Assembly: GCA_963702105.1 (NCBI GenBank) | Contig: OY969712.1 | Coordinates: 5,208,001-5,272,000, forward strand | Length of the DNA stretch: 64,000 nucleotides | DNA from: ZC4RG20 sp963702105 | GTDB lineage: Bacteria > Pseudomonadota > Gammaproteobacteria > Steroidobacterales > Rariloculaceae | Reading direction: 5' to 3' | Shown here: positions 8,711-17,605 of the stretch, piece by piece | Layout: each line of letters begins with the position of its first letter | Numbering within the stretch: the first letter of the stretch is position 1 | Notes under the pieces: model-generated | Databases searched by the model: none | What the model was told of the DNA's origin: nothing | The model's input: only the letters and a program-made list of their open reading frames with translations | Translations under genes and position numbers: made by a program

Positions 8711-9682
8711 GTGACCGCGGAGAACGTCTCCCGCCGCGTGACGGTGCCGCCCGAGCTCGCCGGCCGCCGGCTCGATCAGGCGGCCGCCGCGTTGATCCCG
8801 GAGTTCTCCCGCAGCCGGCTCAAGGGCTGGATAGAAGGCGGCCAGATCACGGTCGCGGGGCGGCGCGCCGAGCCCCGCCACAAGCTGCGCGGCGGCGAGG
8901 AAATCGTCCTCGAGGCCCCACTCGAGCCCGCCGTTCCGGTGCAGCCGGAGGCGATCCCGCTCGAGGTCGTCTACGAGGACGCGGCGCTGCTGATCCTCGA
9001 CAAGCCGTCGGGCCTCGTCGTGCACCCGGGCGCCGGCAACCCGGCCGGGACGCTGCAAAATGCCCTGCTGTACCTCGACGAGCGGCTGGCGACCCTCCCG
9101 CGAGCGGGTCTGATCCATCGCCTCGACAAGGATACGAGCGGCCTCATCGTCGTCGCGCGGACGCCGGCCGCGCAGCTCGAGCTCACGGCGGCACTCGCGC
9201 GCCGCGAGATCTCCCGGACCTACGAGGCCGTCTGCGCGACGGTGCTCACGGGCGGCGGCACGGTCGACGCGCCGGTCGGCCGCCACGCGCGCGACCGTAT
9301 CCGCATGGCCGTCGTCACGGGCGGCCGGCCCGCACGCACGCAGTATCGCGTCCTCGAGCGTTTCCGCGCCCACACACACGTTCGGCTCGCGCTCGAGACC
9401 GGGCGCACGCACCAGATCCGCGTGCACATGGCGCATATCGGCGCGCCGCTCGTCGGCGATCCGTTCTACGGGGGCCGGCCGCGTCTGCCGCCGAAGCCGC
9501 AGGACGCGCTGCGTGAGCGCCTGCAAAGCTTCGGGCGGCAGGCCCTGCACGCGACGCGCATCGAGCTGCGCCATCCCGTGACCGGCGAGGCGGTCGCCGC
9601 CTCGAGCCCGTTGCCCGAAGATTTCGCGGCGCTGCTCGCGGCGCTGCGCGAGGACGCGGCCGCGGCGCGCGCCGTCGACTGA
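8711..9682 (+). CDS. rluD: 23S rRNA pseudouridine synthase RluD
   Basis: Isomerises uridines in helix 69 of 23S rRNA (1911/1915/1917 in E. coli). 323 residues: N-terminal S4 RNA-binding domain (GRRLDQAAAALIPEFSRSRL) and the RluA-family catalytic domain with GLIHRLDKDTSGLI, whose Asp is the nucleophile, and GRTHQIRVHMAHIG. The GTG start is supported by the short divergent gap to bamD. Gene order bamD/rluD/pgeF is the standard one and supports RluD over RluC. Confidence 0.93.
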   Translation: MTAENVSRRVTVPPELAGRRLDQAAAALIPEFSRSRLKGWIEGGQITVAGRRAEPRHKLRGGEEIVLEAPLEPAVPVQPEAIPLEVVYEDAALLILDKPSGLVVHPGAGNPAGTLQNALLYLDERLATLPRAGLIHRLDKDTSGLIVVARTPAAQLELTAALARREISRTYEAVCATVLTGGGTVDAPVGRHARDRIRMAVVTGGRPARTQYRVLERFRAHTHVRLALETGRTHQIRVHMAHIGAPLVGDPFYGGRPRLPPKPQDALRERLQSFGRQALHATRIELRHPVTGEAVAASSPLPEDFAALLAALREDAAAARAVD

Positions 9683-9819
9683 ACGCCCGGTTATGCGCCC
9701 GGCTATACTCCGCCGATGTCCCACCGCGCACGCGTCTCCCTGACCGAGGCTCGGCAGCGCCCTGCCGAGGTCGTCGCCGTGGCCGGGGCCGCTCGCGGCG
9801 CTCCGTAGTCGGCCTTCCC

Positions 9820-10593
9820 GTGCCCGATACTTTCGCCGCGCTGCCATCCATCGCCCCAGCCTGGCCCGCTCCCGCCCGAGTGCGCGCCTACGTGACATGC
9901 CGGAGCGGCGGCGTGAGCCGTGGCGGCTACGCGAGCCTCAATCTCGGCGATCACGTCGAGGACTCCCCCGCCGCGGTGGCCGAGAACAGGCGCCGGCTCA
10001 CGATCGGGCTCGCGCTGCCGTCCGAGCCGCGCTGGCTGCGGCAGGTCCACGGCACCCGCGTCCTCGATCTCGATGCGGCCGGCGCTGCGGCGGCCCCCGG
10101 CGCCGGCGGAGAGACGCCGGGCGACGGCGCCGTGACCGGTCGCTCGGGCGTCGTCTGCGCCGTGCTCACGGCGGACTGCCTGCCTGTGCTGCTGACCGAT
10201 CGGGCCGGCACCCGCGTCGGTGTGGCTCACGCGGGCTGGCGGGGCCTCGCGGCCGGCGTGCTGCCAGCGGCCGTCGCGGCGCTCGGCACGGCCCCGGCCG
10301 ACGTGTTGGCCTGGCTCGGCCCGGGCATCAGCGCAGAGGCGTTCGAGGTGGGCGAGGACGTGCGGCGCGCGTTCGCCGCGGCCGGCTTCGAGACGCGGGA
10401 CGCGTTCGTGCGGAACGGCCGCGGCCGCTGGCAGGCGGACCTCTACGCGCTCGCGGCCGAGAGCCTCACGCGCGCGGGCGTCGGCGGCGTCTTCGGCGGC
10501 GGATTCTGCACGTACCGCGAGACCCAGCGGTTCTTTTCCCATCGCCGGGAAGCGCCTTGCGGGCGCATGGCGAGCTTGATCTGGCTCGTCTGA
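9820..10593 (+). CDS. pgeF: PgeF/YfiH, peptidoglycan editing factor
   Basis: Cu-oxidase_4 (formerly laccase-domain) family, 257 residues. E. coli PgeF removes peptidoglycan stems that carry L-Ser in place of L-Ala. Metal-site residues are visible: His in RQVHGTRV, Cys in LTADCLPVLL, and His in GVAHAGWRG; YRETQRFFSHRR is the usual C-terminal end. Start is the GTG at 9820. It lies downstream of rluD and upstream of clpB, as in E. coli. Confidence 0.92.
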   Translation: MPDTFAALPSIAPAWPAPARVRAYVTCRSGGVSRGGYASLNLGDHVEDSPAAVAENRRRLTIGLALPSEPRWLRQVHGTRVLDLDAAGAAAAPGAGGETPGDGAVTGRSGVVCAVLTADCLPVLLTDRAGTRVGVAHAGWRGLAAGVLPAAVAALGTAPADVLAWLGPGISAEAFEVGEDVRRAFAAAGFETRDAFVRNGRGRWQADLYALAAESLTRAGVGGVFGGGFCTYRETQRFFSHRREAPCGRMASLIWLV

Positions 10594-10704
10594 AGGCGCC
10601 CCGGACGTAGAAAAACGTATTTACGGACGGTCCCGCAACGGTTGATATGCGGGCCTCGAACCCCCATCTATGCGCACAGAGCACACTCGAGGTACCGACG
10701 ACCC

Positions 10705-13309
10705 ATGCGGATGGACAAACTCACGAGCAAGTTTCAGCTGGCCCTGGCCGACGCGCAGTCGCTTGCCGTCGGGCGCGAGCACCAGTTCATCGAGCCGGTG
10801 CACCTCCTGGCGGCCCTGCTCGAGCAGGACGGCGGCGCCGTCGCCGGCGTACTGACCAAGGCCGGCGTGAATATGAACCGGCTGCGCTCGTCGCTGGGGC
10901 AGGCGCTCGACCGCGTGCCGAGCGTGCAGGGCGGCGCGGCCGGCGAGGTCCATGTCTCGAACGACCTTTCGCGGCTGCTCAACGTCACGGACAAGCTTGC
11001 CCAGGAGCGCGGGGACGCCTACATCTCGAGCGAGCTCTTCGTGCTCGCGGCGCTGCAGGCGCGCGGGGATCTCGGCCGGCTCCTCGAGCAGGCCGGCGCC
11101 GTCAAGGGCGCGGTAGAGAAGGCCATCGACGAAGTGCGCGGAGGCAGCAAGGTGCAGGACGCGAACGCCGAGGAGACCCGGCAGGCCCTCGAGAAGTACA
11201 CGATCGACCTGACCGAGCGGGCCGAGCAGGGCAAGCTCGACCCGGTCATCGGCCGCGACGACGAGATTCGCAGGACCATTCAGGTCCTGCAGCGGCGCAC
11301 GAAGAACAACCCGGTACTCATCGGCGAGCCCGGCGTCGGCAAGACGGCCATCGTCGAGGGGCTCGCGCAGCGCATCGTGAACGGCGAGGTGCCCGAGGGG
11401 CTCAAGGGCAAGCGGCTGCTCTCGCTCGACCTCGGCTCGCTGATCGCGGGCGCGAAATTCCGCGGCGAGTTCGAGGAGCGCCTCAAGGCCGTGCTCAACG
11501 ATCTCGCCAAGCAGGAAGGGCAGATCGTTCTGTTCATCGACGAGCTGCACACGATGGTCGGCGCGGGCAAGGCCGAAGGCGCCATGGACGCGGGCAACAT
11601 GCTCAAGCCCGCGCTCGCGCGCGGCGAGCTGCATTGCATCGGCGCGACGACGCTCGACGAGTACCGCCAGTACGTCGAGAAGGACGCCGCGCTGGAGCGG
11701 CGCTTCCAGAAGGTGCTCGTGGACGAGCCGAGCGTCGAGGATACGATCGCGATCCTGCGCGGCCTCAAGGAGCGCTACGAGGTCCACCACGGCGTCGAGA
11801 TCACGGACCCGGCCATCGTCGCTGCGGCCACGCTCTCGCACCGCTACATCAGCGACCGCCAGCTGCCCGACAAGGCCATCGACCTCATCGACGAGGCCGC
11901 CTCGCGCATTCGCATGGAGATCGATTCCAAGCCCGAGGAGATGGACCGGCTCGAGCGCCGGCTCATTCAGCTCAAGATCGAGCGCGAGGCGCTCAAGAAG
12001 GAGTCGGACGAGGCCTCGAAGCGCCGGCTCGGCGACCTCGAGACCCAGATCGGCAAGCTCGAGGCCGAGTACGCGGATCTCGAGGAGATCTGGAAGGGCG
12101 AGAAGGCCGCGATGCAGGGCGCGAACCAGATCAAGGAGCAGCTCGAGCTCGCGAAGGTCGAGCTCGAGAAGGCGCATCGCGCCTCGGATCTCGCGCGCAT
12201 GTCCGAGCTGCAGTACGGCCGGATTCCCGAGCTCGAGCGGGCGCTCAAGGACGCCGTCGAGCGCGAGCAGTCGCAGTCGGCGGACCACAAGCTGCTGCGC
12301 AATCGTGTGACCGACGAGGAGGTCGCCGAGGTCGTCTCCAAGTGGACCGGGATTCCGGTCTCGAAGATGCTCGAGGGCGAGCGCGAGAAGCTGCTGCAGA
12401 TGGAGTCCTTTCTCGAGAAGCGCGTCATCGGCCAGAAAGAGGCGCTCGAGGCCGTCTCGAACGCGATCCGACGCTCCCGCGCGGGGCTTTCGGACCCGAA
12501 CCGGCCGAACGGCTCGTTCCTGTTTCTGGGGCCGACCGGCGTCGGCAAGACGGAGCTTTCGAAGGCGCTGGCGGAGTTCCTGTTCGACACCGAAGAGGCC
12601 ATGGTCCGCATCGACATGTCGGAGTTCATGGAGAAGCACTCCGTGGCGCGGCTCATCGGCGCACCGCCGGGCTATGTCGGCTACGAGGAGGGCGGCTATC
12701 TGACCGAGGCCGTGCGGCGCAAGCCGTACTCGGTGCTGCTGCTCGACGAGGTCGAGAAGGCGCACCCGGATGTCTTCAACGTGCTGCTGCAGGTGCTCGA
12801 CGACGGCCGCCTCACGGACGGGCAGGGCCGCACGGTCGATTTCCGCAACACGGTCGTCATCATGACGTTCGAACCTCGGCAGTCAGCGCATCCAGGAGCT
12901 GGCCGGCGAGGAGAACTATGCGCGCATGAAGGAAGGGGTCTTGGAGATCGTGGCCCAGCACTTCCGGCCCGAGTTCCTGAACCGCATCGACGACGTCGTC
13001 GTGTTTCACCCGCTCGACGCGGAGCAGATCCGCAGGATCGTGGACATCCAGCTCACGTACCTGCACCGCCGGCTCGGCGAACGGGACCTCGGGCTCGTGC
13101 TCGACGACTCGGCGCGCGACCGGCTCGCCAAGGCCGGTTTCGACCCCGTCTACGGTGCGCGGCCGCTCAAGCGCGCGATCCAGCAGCAGCTCGAGAACCC
13201 GCTGGCCGAGCGCATCCTGCGCGGGGACTTCGGGCCCGGCGACACGATCCGCGCGAGCGCCGGGCCCGAGGGGCTCGAGTTCACGAAGGAGCGCGCCGCG
13301 GCGGCCTAG
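10705..13309 (+). CDS. clpB: ClpB disaggregase, broken by a one-base insertion
   Basis: Hsp100 chaperone that extracts aggregated proteins with DnaK. Visible domains: Clp_N repeats, first AAA+ (GEPGVGKTAIVEG, VLFIDELHTMVGAG), the ClpB-specific coiled coil (about residues 410-530), second AAA+ (GPTGVGKTEL, LLLDEVEKAHPDV), and the C-terminal D2-small domain. The frame breaks at 12868: after VVIMT the sequence reads ACGTTCGAAC, whereas removing one T gives T-S-N-L-G and rejoins the frame ending at 13309. The repaired protein has 867 residues (E. coli 857). The frame before the break continues with unrelated residues to 13422. Either a sequencing error or a true lesion. Confidence 0.9.
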
Positions 13310-13311
13310 CG

Positions 13312-13334
13312 AAAAAGGGGTCAGAGCCCTTTTT
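13312..13334 (+). repeat. Dispersed palindromic repeat, forward copy of a pair
   Basis: Core GGGGTCAGAGCCC with A and T flanks, starting two bases after the clpB stop. Paired with an inverted copy at 13377-13399 across 42 bases, so the whole unit can also form a long cruciform. Confidence 0.85.
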
Positions 13335-13376
13335 CGCCTGCAGCGTGCGGGGGCCTCGGAAGCGTCCGGGTGGGCG

Positions 13377-13399
13377 AAAAAGGGCTCTGACCCCTTTTT
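13377..13399 (-). repeat. Dispersed palindromic repeat, inverted copy of a pair
   Basis: Reverse-oriented partner of the copy at 13312-13334 (core reads GGGCTCTGACCCC on the plus strand). Confidence 0.85.
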
Positions 13400-13478
13400 C
13401 CCGCGGGCAGATCAGTCAATAATCCGAATCCCGTCCCTTTTCCGGGGGGCCGCCGTGTGGGAAAAGACGGCCGGCCCC

Positions 13479-13507
13479 TTGAAATTTGCCCAAGCGACCC
13501 ATACTTA
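13479..13507 (+). promoter_or_regulatory. Candidate sigma-70 promoter of the fmdB-like gene
   Basis: TTGAAA at 13479-13484 and TACTTA at 13502-13507 are separated by 17 bases, about 30 bases before the start at 13539. The -10 element matches TATAAT at only three positions, so this is moderate evidence. Confidence 0.45.
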
Positions 13508-13538
13508 AGCGCCGGTTGGGATTAGCGAGAGTCTAGAC

Positions 13539-13922
13539 ATGCCCATCTACGAGTACCGTTGTGAAGCTTGCGGCCATACGCTGGACGCGCTGCAGAAGCT
13601 GGCCGATGCACCCCTCAAGGACTGCCCGGAGTGCGCCAAGCCGCAGCTCAAGCGGCTCGTTTCGGCGCCCGCCTTTCGACTGAAGGGCGGCGGTTGGTAC
13701 GAGACGGACTTCAAGTCCGACAAGGAAAAGAAGCGCAACCTCGCCGACGGCGGGGCCAAGGCGGGCGAGGCCAGCAGCGACTCGCCCAAGGGCGATGCCG
13801 CCAAGACCGATTCTTCCAAGAGCGAGCCCTCGAAGAGCTCGGATTCGGCCAAGTGCGATGGCGGGAAGAGCACCACGGCGAAGAAAGACTCGTCGGGCGG
13901 TTCGAGCTCAGCGGCGGCGTAG
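13539..13922 (+). CDS. FmdB-family zinc ribbon protein
   Basis: 127 residues. The first 60 form the FmdB zinc ribbon: MPIYEYRCEACGH with CxxC at 8-11 and a second CxxC in KDCPECAKP, then LKRLVSAPAFRLKGGGWYETDF. The remaining half is low-complexity Lys/Ser/Asp/Ala, probably disordered. Family members are small and of uncertain function. It commonly lies just before a DUF502 gene and aspS, as here, and is likely co-transcribed with them. Confidence 0.85.
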   Translation: MPIYEYRCEACGHTLDALQKLADAPLKDCPECAKPQLKRLVSAPAFRLKGGGWYETDFKSDKEKKRNLADGGAKAGEASSDSPKGDAAKTDSSKSEPSKSSDSAKCDGGKSTTAKKDSSGGSSSAAA

Positions 13923-13930
13923 ACGTTCTC

Positions 13931-14590
13931 GTGGTTCGACTGCGCCGCTATCTGGTCGCAGGCCTTCTGGTGTGGGTACCGGTCGGCGCCACGATCCTGG
14001 TCTTTCGGCTCCTGCTGGGGCTCATGAACCGGTTCCTGTTCTGGCTGCCGGTCGCCTACCGGCCGGAAAACCTCATCGGCTATCCGATCCCGGGCCTGTC
14101 CGCGATCCTGGCCGGCATCCTCGCGTTCGCGCTGCTGCTGATCACGGGCGTCTTCGCCGCGAACTTCCTGGGCAAGCGGCTCGTCAGTTCGTACGAGTCG
14201 CTGCTCGGGCGCATCCCCCTGGTTCGTACGGTCTACGGCGCCGTCAAGAACTTCACCGAGGTCCTGCTCAGCGAGAACGACAACTCCTTCAAGCGGGTGC
14301 TGCTCGTCGAGTACCCGCGCGAGGGCATTTACAGCCTGGCCTTTCAGACCTCGGAAAACGCCCGCGAAGTGCAGGCCCGCACCGGCGAAACCATCGTCAC
14401 GGCATTCGTACCGACCACGCCGAACCCGACCTCGGGGTTCATCCTCTTCGTGCCGCGCAGCCAGGTAACCGAGCTCGAAATGTCGGTCGAGGACGCGCTC
14501 AAGATGATCGTCTCGCTCGGCGTCGTCGTCCCGAAATGGCATCCGGCGCACCCCGAGCGCGAGCTTGCGCGGCCGAAGGCCGCACCTTAA
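13931..14590 (+). CDS. DUF502 membrane protein
   Basis: About 219 residues. Two membrane segments are visible near the N-terminus (YLVAGLLVWVPVGATILVF and LSAILAGILAFALLLITGVF), followed by a soluble domain with IPLVRTVYGAVKNFTEVLL and FVPTTPNPTSGFILFVP, the signature of the DUF502 family. Function is unknown. The GTG at 13931 gives a basic leader VVRLRRY before the first membrane segment. Between fmdB-like and aspS in one probable operon. Confidence 0.88.
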   Translation: MVRLRRYLVAGLLVWVPVGATILVFRLLLGLMNRFLFWLPVAYRPENLIGYPIPGLSAILAGILAFALLLITGVFAANFLGKRLVSSYESLLGRIPLVRTVYGAVKNFTEVLLSENDNSFKRVLLVEYPREGIYSLAFQTSENAREVQARTGETIVTAFVPTTPNPTSGFILFVPRSQVTELEMSVEDALKMIVSLGVVVPKWHPAHPERELARPKAAP

Positions 14591-14632
14591 CATCCCTCCC
14601 CTTTTTCCCGGCGCCGGTCCGGAGGTGATCTG

Positions 14633-16414
14633 ATGCGCAGTCATTACTGCGGTCGTGTGGGCCGCGATCTGATCGGCCGGGAGGTTTCGGTCGCCGGTTG
14701 GGTGCACCGGCGCCGCGATCACGGCGGCGTCATCTTCGTGGACCTTCGTGACCGAGAGGGACTGCTCCAGGTCGTTTTCGACCCGGATCGCCCCGACGTC
14801 TTCGCCGAGGCCGAGCGCCTGCGCGGCGAGTACGTCATCGCCGTAGAAGGCAAGGTCCGCGCACGGCCCGAAGGTACGGTGAACCCCTCGCTCGCGAGCG
14901 GCGAGGTCGAGGTCCTGGCTTCGAAGCTCACCGTGCTCAACAAGTCGCTGACGCCGCCGTTTCACCACGACGAGCCGGCCAGCGAGGAGCTGCGCCTGCG
15001 TTATCGCTACCTCGACCTGCGCCGCGAGGAGATGCAGCGCAACCTGCGCCTGCGTCATGCGATCACCCGCGCGATGCGAGCCTTCCTCGACGCCGAGGGC
15101 TTCGTCGACATCGAGACGCCGATCCTCACGAAGACGACGCCCGAGGGCGCCCGCGACTACCTCGTGCCGAGCCGCACGCACCCCGGCAACTTCTACGCGC
15201 TGCCGCAATCGCCGCAGCTCATGAAGCAGATCCTCATGATGTCGGGCTTCGACCGGTACTACCAGATCGTCAAGTGCTTCCGCGACGAGGATCTTCGCGC
15301 CGACCGCCAGCCCGAGTTCACGCAGCTCGACATCGAGACGAGCTTCATGAACGAGGCCGAGATCATGGCCGTCATGGAGCGGCTGATCCGCCAGGTCTTC
15401 AAACAGGCCGGCGGCGTCGATCTGCCCAGTCCGTTTCCGCGCCTCGACTACGCCGAGGCCATGCGGCGCTACGGCTCGGACAAGCCGGACCTGCGCAATC
15501 CGCTCGAGCTCGTCGAGGTCGCGGATCTCGTCGAAGGCGTGGACTTCAAGGTCTTTGCCGAGCCCGCGCGCGACGCCGGCAGCCGCGTCGCCGCGCTGCG
15601 TCTGCCGCGGGGCGGCACGCTGACGCGCAAGGAGCTCGACGACTACACGGACTTCGTGCGCCGCTACGGGGCGAAGGGCCTCGCGTACGTCAAGGTGAAC
15701 GACCGCGCCGCGGGCGTTTCAGGCCTGCAGTCGCCGATCCTCAAGTTCCTGCCCGAGGCCGTCGTCGGCGCGCTGCTCGACCGGGTCGGCGCCGAGGACG
15801 GCGACGTCGTCTTCTTCGGCGCGGACAAGAAGCGCGTCGTCGACGAGTCGCTCGGCGCGCTGCGCGAGAAGCTCGGCCGCGATCGCGGCTTCACGGGCGA
15901 GGGGTGGGCGCCGCTCTGGGTCGTGGACTTTCCGATGTTCGAGGCCGACGACAAGGGCGGCTGGAGCCCGCTGCATCATCCGTTCACGGCCCCCAAGGAC
16001 GCGACGCCGGAGCAGATCGCCGCCTCACCGGAACGGCTGCTTTCGCGCGCCTACGACATGGTGCTCAACGGCCACGAGATCGGCGGCGGCTCGATCCGCA
16101 TCCACCGTCCCGAGATGCAGTCGGCCGTCTTCGACCTGCTCGGCATCGGCGCCGAGGAGGCCGAGGCCAAGTTCGGCTTCCTGCTGACGGCCCTAGAGTA
16201 CGGCTGCCCGCCCCACGGCGGCATCGCGTTCGGCCTCGACCGCATCACGATGCTGCTCGCGGGCACGGACAACATCCGGGAGGTCATCGCGTTCCCGAAG
16301 ACGCAGAACGCGAGCTGTCTCATGACGGGCGCCCCGAGCGCGGCCGACCCGGGACAGCTCAAGGAAGTCGGCATCCGGCTGCGCGCGGCCGCACCGGGCG
16401 GCGCCCAAAGCTGA
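14633..16414 (+). CDS. aspS: Aspartyl-tRNA synthetase
   Basis: Class II synthetase of bacterial type, 593 residues (E. coli 590). N-terminal OB-fold anticodon-binding domain (GWVHRRRDHGGVIFVDLRDREG), motif 2 (FRDEDLRADRQPEFTQLDIE), the GAD insertion domain around residues 290-410, and motif 3 (GIAFGLDRITMLL). A GGAGGTGAT ribosome site precedes the ATG. Whether it also charges tRNA-Asn cannot be judged here; no gatCAB genes are in the window. Confidence 0.97.
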   Translation: MRSHYCGRVGRDLIGREVSVAGWVHRRRDHGGVIFVDLRDREGLLQVVFDPDRPDVFAEAERLRGEYVIAVEGKVRARPEGTVNPSLASGEVEVLASKLTVLNKSLTPPFHHDEPASEELRLRYRYLDLRREEMQRNLRLRHAITRAMRAFLDAEGFVDIETPILTKTTPEGARDYLVPSRTHPGNFYALPQSPQLMKQILMMSGFDRYYQIVKCFRDEDLRADRQPEFTQLDIETSFMNEAEIMAVMERLIRQVFKQAGGVDLPSPFPRLDYAEAMRRYGSDKPDLRNPLELVEVADLVEGVDFKVFAEPARDAGSRVAALRLPRGGTLTRKELDDYTDFVRRYGAKGLAYVKVNDRAAGVSGLQSPILKFLPEAVVGALLDRVGAEDGDVVFFGADKKRVVDESLGALREKLGRDRGFTGEGWAPLWVVDFPMFEADDKGGWSPLHHPFTAPKDATPEQIAASPERLLSRAYDMVLNGHEIGGGSIRIHRPEMQSAVFDLLGIGAEEAEAKFGFLLTALEYGCPPHGGIAFGLDRITMLLAGTDNIREVIAFPKTQNASCLMTGAPSAADPGQLKEVGIRLRAAAPGGAQS

Positions 16415-16424
16415 GGGCGCCGCG

Positions 16425-16931
16425 GTGGGCTCCGAACGGGACGAGCGCGGCGCCGAGGCACCGGGCGGTCCCGCCGGAGCCGGCCGCCCCGAAGCTTCGG
16501 GGCGCGCAGGATTCCGGCGCCCGGAATCCGTCCTCGTCGTGATCTACACGCCGGCGCTCGAGTGCCTGCTCCTCGAGCGCGTCACGCCGGCAGGCTATTG
16601 GCAATCCGTGACGGGGAGTCTCGAGTGGGGCGAGAGCGCCCGCGACGCGGCCGCCCGCGAAGTTCGCGAGGAGACCGGGCTCGATCCCGGGGGCTTGCGC
16701 GACTCGGGGCTGATCCGGCGCTTCGAGATCTGGCCCGAGTGGCGCCGCCGCTTCGCGCCGGGAGTCACGCACAACACCGAGCACGCGTGGTATCTCGAGC
16801 TGCCGCGGGCCGTGCCCGTGACGCTGAACCCGGCCGAGCACAGCGCTTATCGCTGGGTCGCGCTCGACGAGGCCCTGGCGCTCGTGACCTCGTGGACGAA
16901 CCGCGAGGCGCTCGAGCGCCTCAAGGCATGA
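16425..16931 (+). CDS. nudB: NudB, dihydroneopterin triphosphate diphosphatase
   Basis: Nudix hydrolase of folate synthesis, 168 residues. Nudix box GSLEWGESARDAAAREVREE with TGLD following. The flanking segments ESVLVVIYTP, YWQSVTGSLEWGE, FAPGVTHNTEHAW and TSWTNREALERL align closely with E. coli NudB, more specific than the box alone. The first 30 residues are Gly/Ala/Arg-rich and lack a counterpart; the GTG at 16425 is used for want of a later start. Downstream of aspS as in many Gammaproteobacteria. Confidence 0.88.
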   Translation: MGSERDERGAEAPGGPAGAGRPEASGRAGFRRPESVLVVIYTPALECLLLERVTPAGYWQSVTGSLEWGESARDAAAREVREETGLDPGGLRDSGLIRRFEIWPEWRRRFAPGVTHNTEHAWYLELPRAVPVTLNPAEHSAYRWVALDEALALVTSWTNREALERLKA

Positions 16932-17605
16932 GCGGCGGCCCGACCGAGCGCTCGGCCCGCCGGGTCGTCGTCGCGCACGGGCTGTGGATGCCGCCCGCTC
17001 TTTCGACGGTGGTGCTCCGCAGGCGTCTCGAGGCCGCCGGCTTCGCGACCTCCGTGTTCGGCTACGCGAGCGTCGCGCGCGACCTCGATGAGAACGCGGC
17101 CCGCCTCGCGGCCTTCGCCGCCGCACTTCCGGAGCCGCGTCTGCACTTCGTCGGGCACAGCCTCGGCGGCGTCGTGATCGTGAGAATGCTCGAGCGATAC
17201 GGTGCCGACCGCGCGGCTCGCGCAGTCTGTCTCGGCTCGCCGCTGATCGCCTGCCAGGGCGGCTCCGTGCTGCTGCGTTTCGGCTGGGGCCGGCGCATCG
17301 TCGGCCGAAGCATCGCCAACGTCGCCGAGGGCCGCGGCGCCCGGCCCTGGCGCGGCGCATGCGAGCTCGGGATCCTGGCCGGCGATTGGCCTTACGGCTT
17401 CGGCCGGCTGCTCGGCGGCCTGCCGATGCCGAACGACGGCACGGTCGCGGTCGCCGAGACGCGGTTGCCGGGCGCCGCCCACCGCGTGCTGCACGTCAAT
17501 CACATGGCGCTGCTGTGGGATGCCGAAGTCACGGCCGAGACGGTGCATTTCCTGCGCAACGGGGTCTTCACGGCTCACGTGCGGACGAGCGCCGCGAGCT
17601 CGTAG
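16928..17605 (+). CDS. Alpha/beta hydrolase, lipase-like
   Basis: 225 residues. The order is strand-loop VVVAHGLWMPP, nucleophile elbow GHSLGGVVIVRML with Ser, an Asp candidate in NDGTVAV, and His in VLHVNHMALLWD: a complete catalytic triad in the alpha/beta hydrolase order. No signal peptide, so cytoplasmic. Starts inside the nudB stop (ATGA) and its last 31 bases overlap the 3' end of mutS on the other strand. Substrate unknown. Confidence 0.82.
   Translation: MSGGPTERSARRVVVAHGLWMPPALSTVVLRRRLEAAGFATSVFGYASVARDLDENAARLAAFAAALPEPRLHFVGHSLGGVVIVRMLERYGADRAARAVCLGSPLIACQGGSVLLRFGWGRRIVGRSIANVAEGRGARPWRGACELGILAGDWPYGFGRLLGGLPMPNDGTVAVAETRLPGAAHRVLHVNHMALLWDAEVTAETVHFLRNGVFTAHVRTSAASS

Noticed and set aside
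9717..9809. 30-codon frame between rluD and pgeF (MSHRARVSLTEARQRP)
   Set aside because: No ribosome site, no family and GC-driven composition; probably a chance frame.
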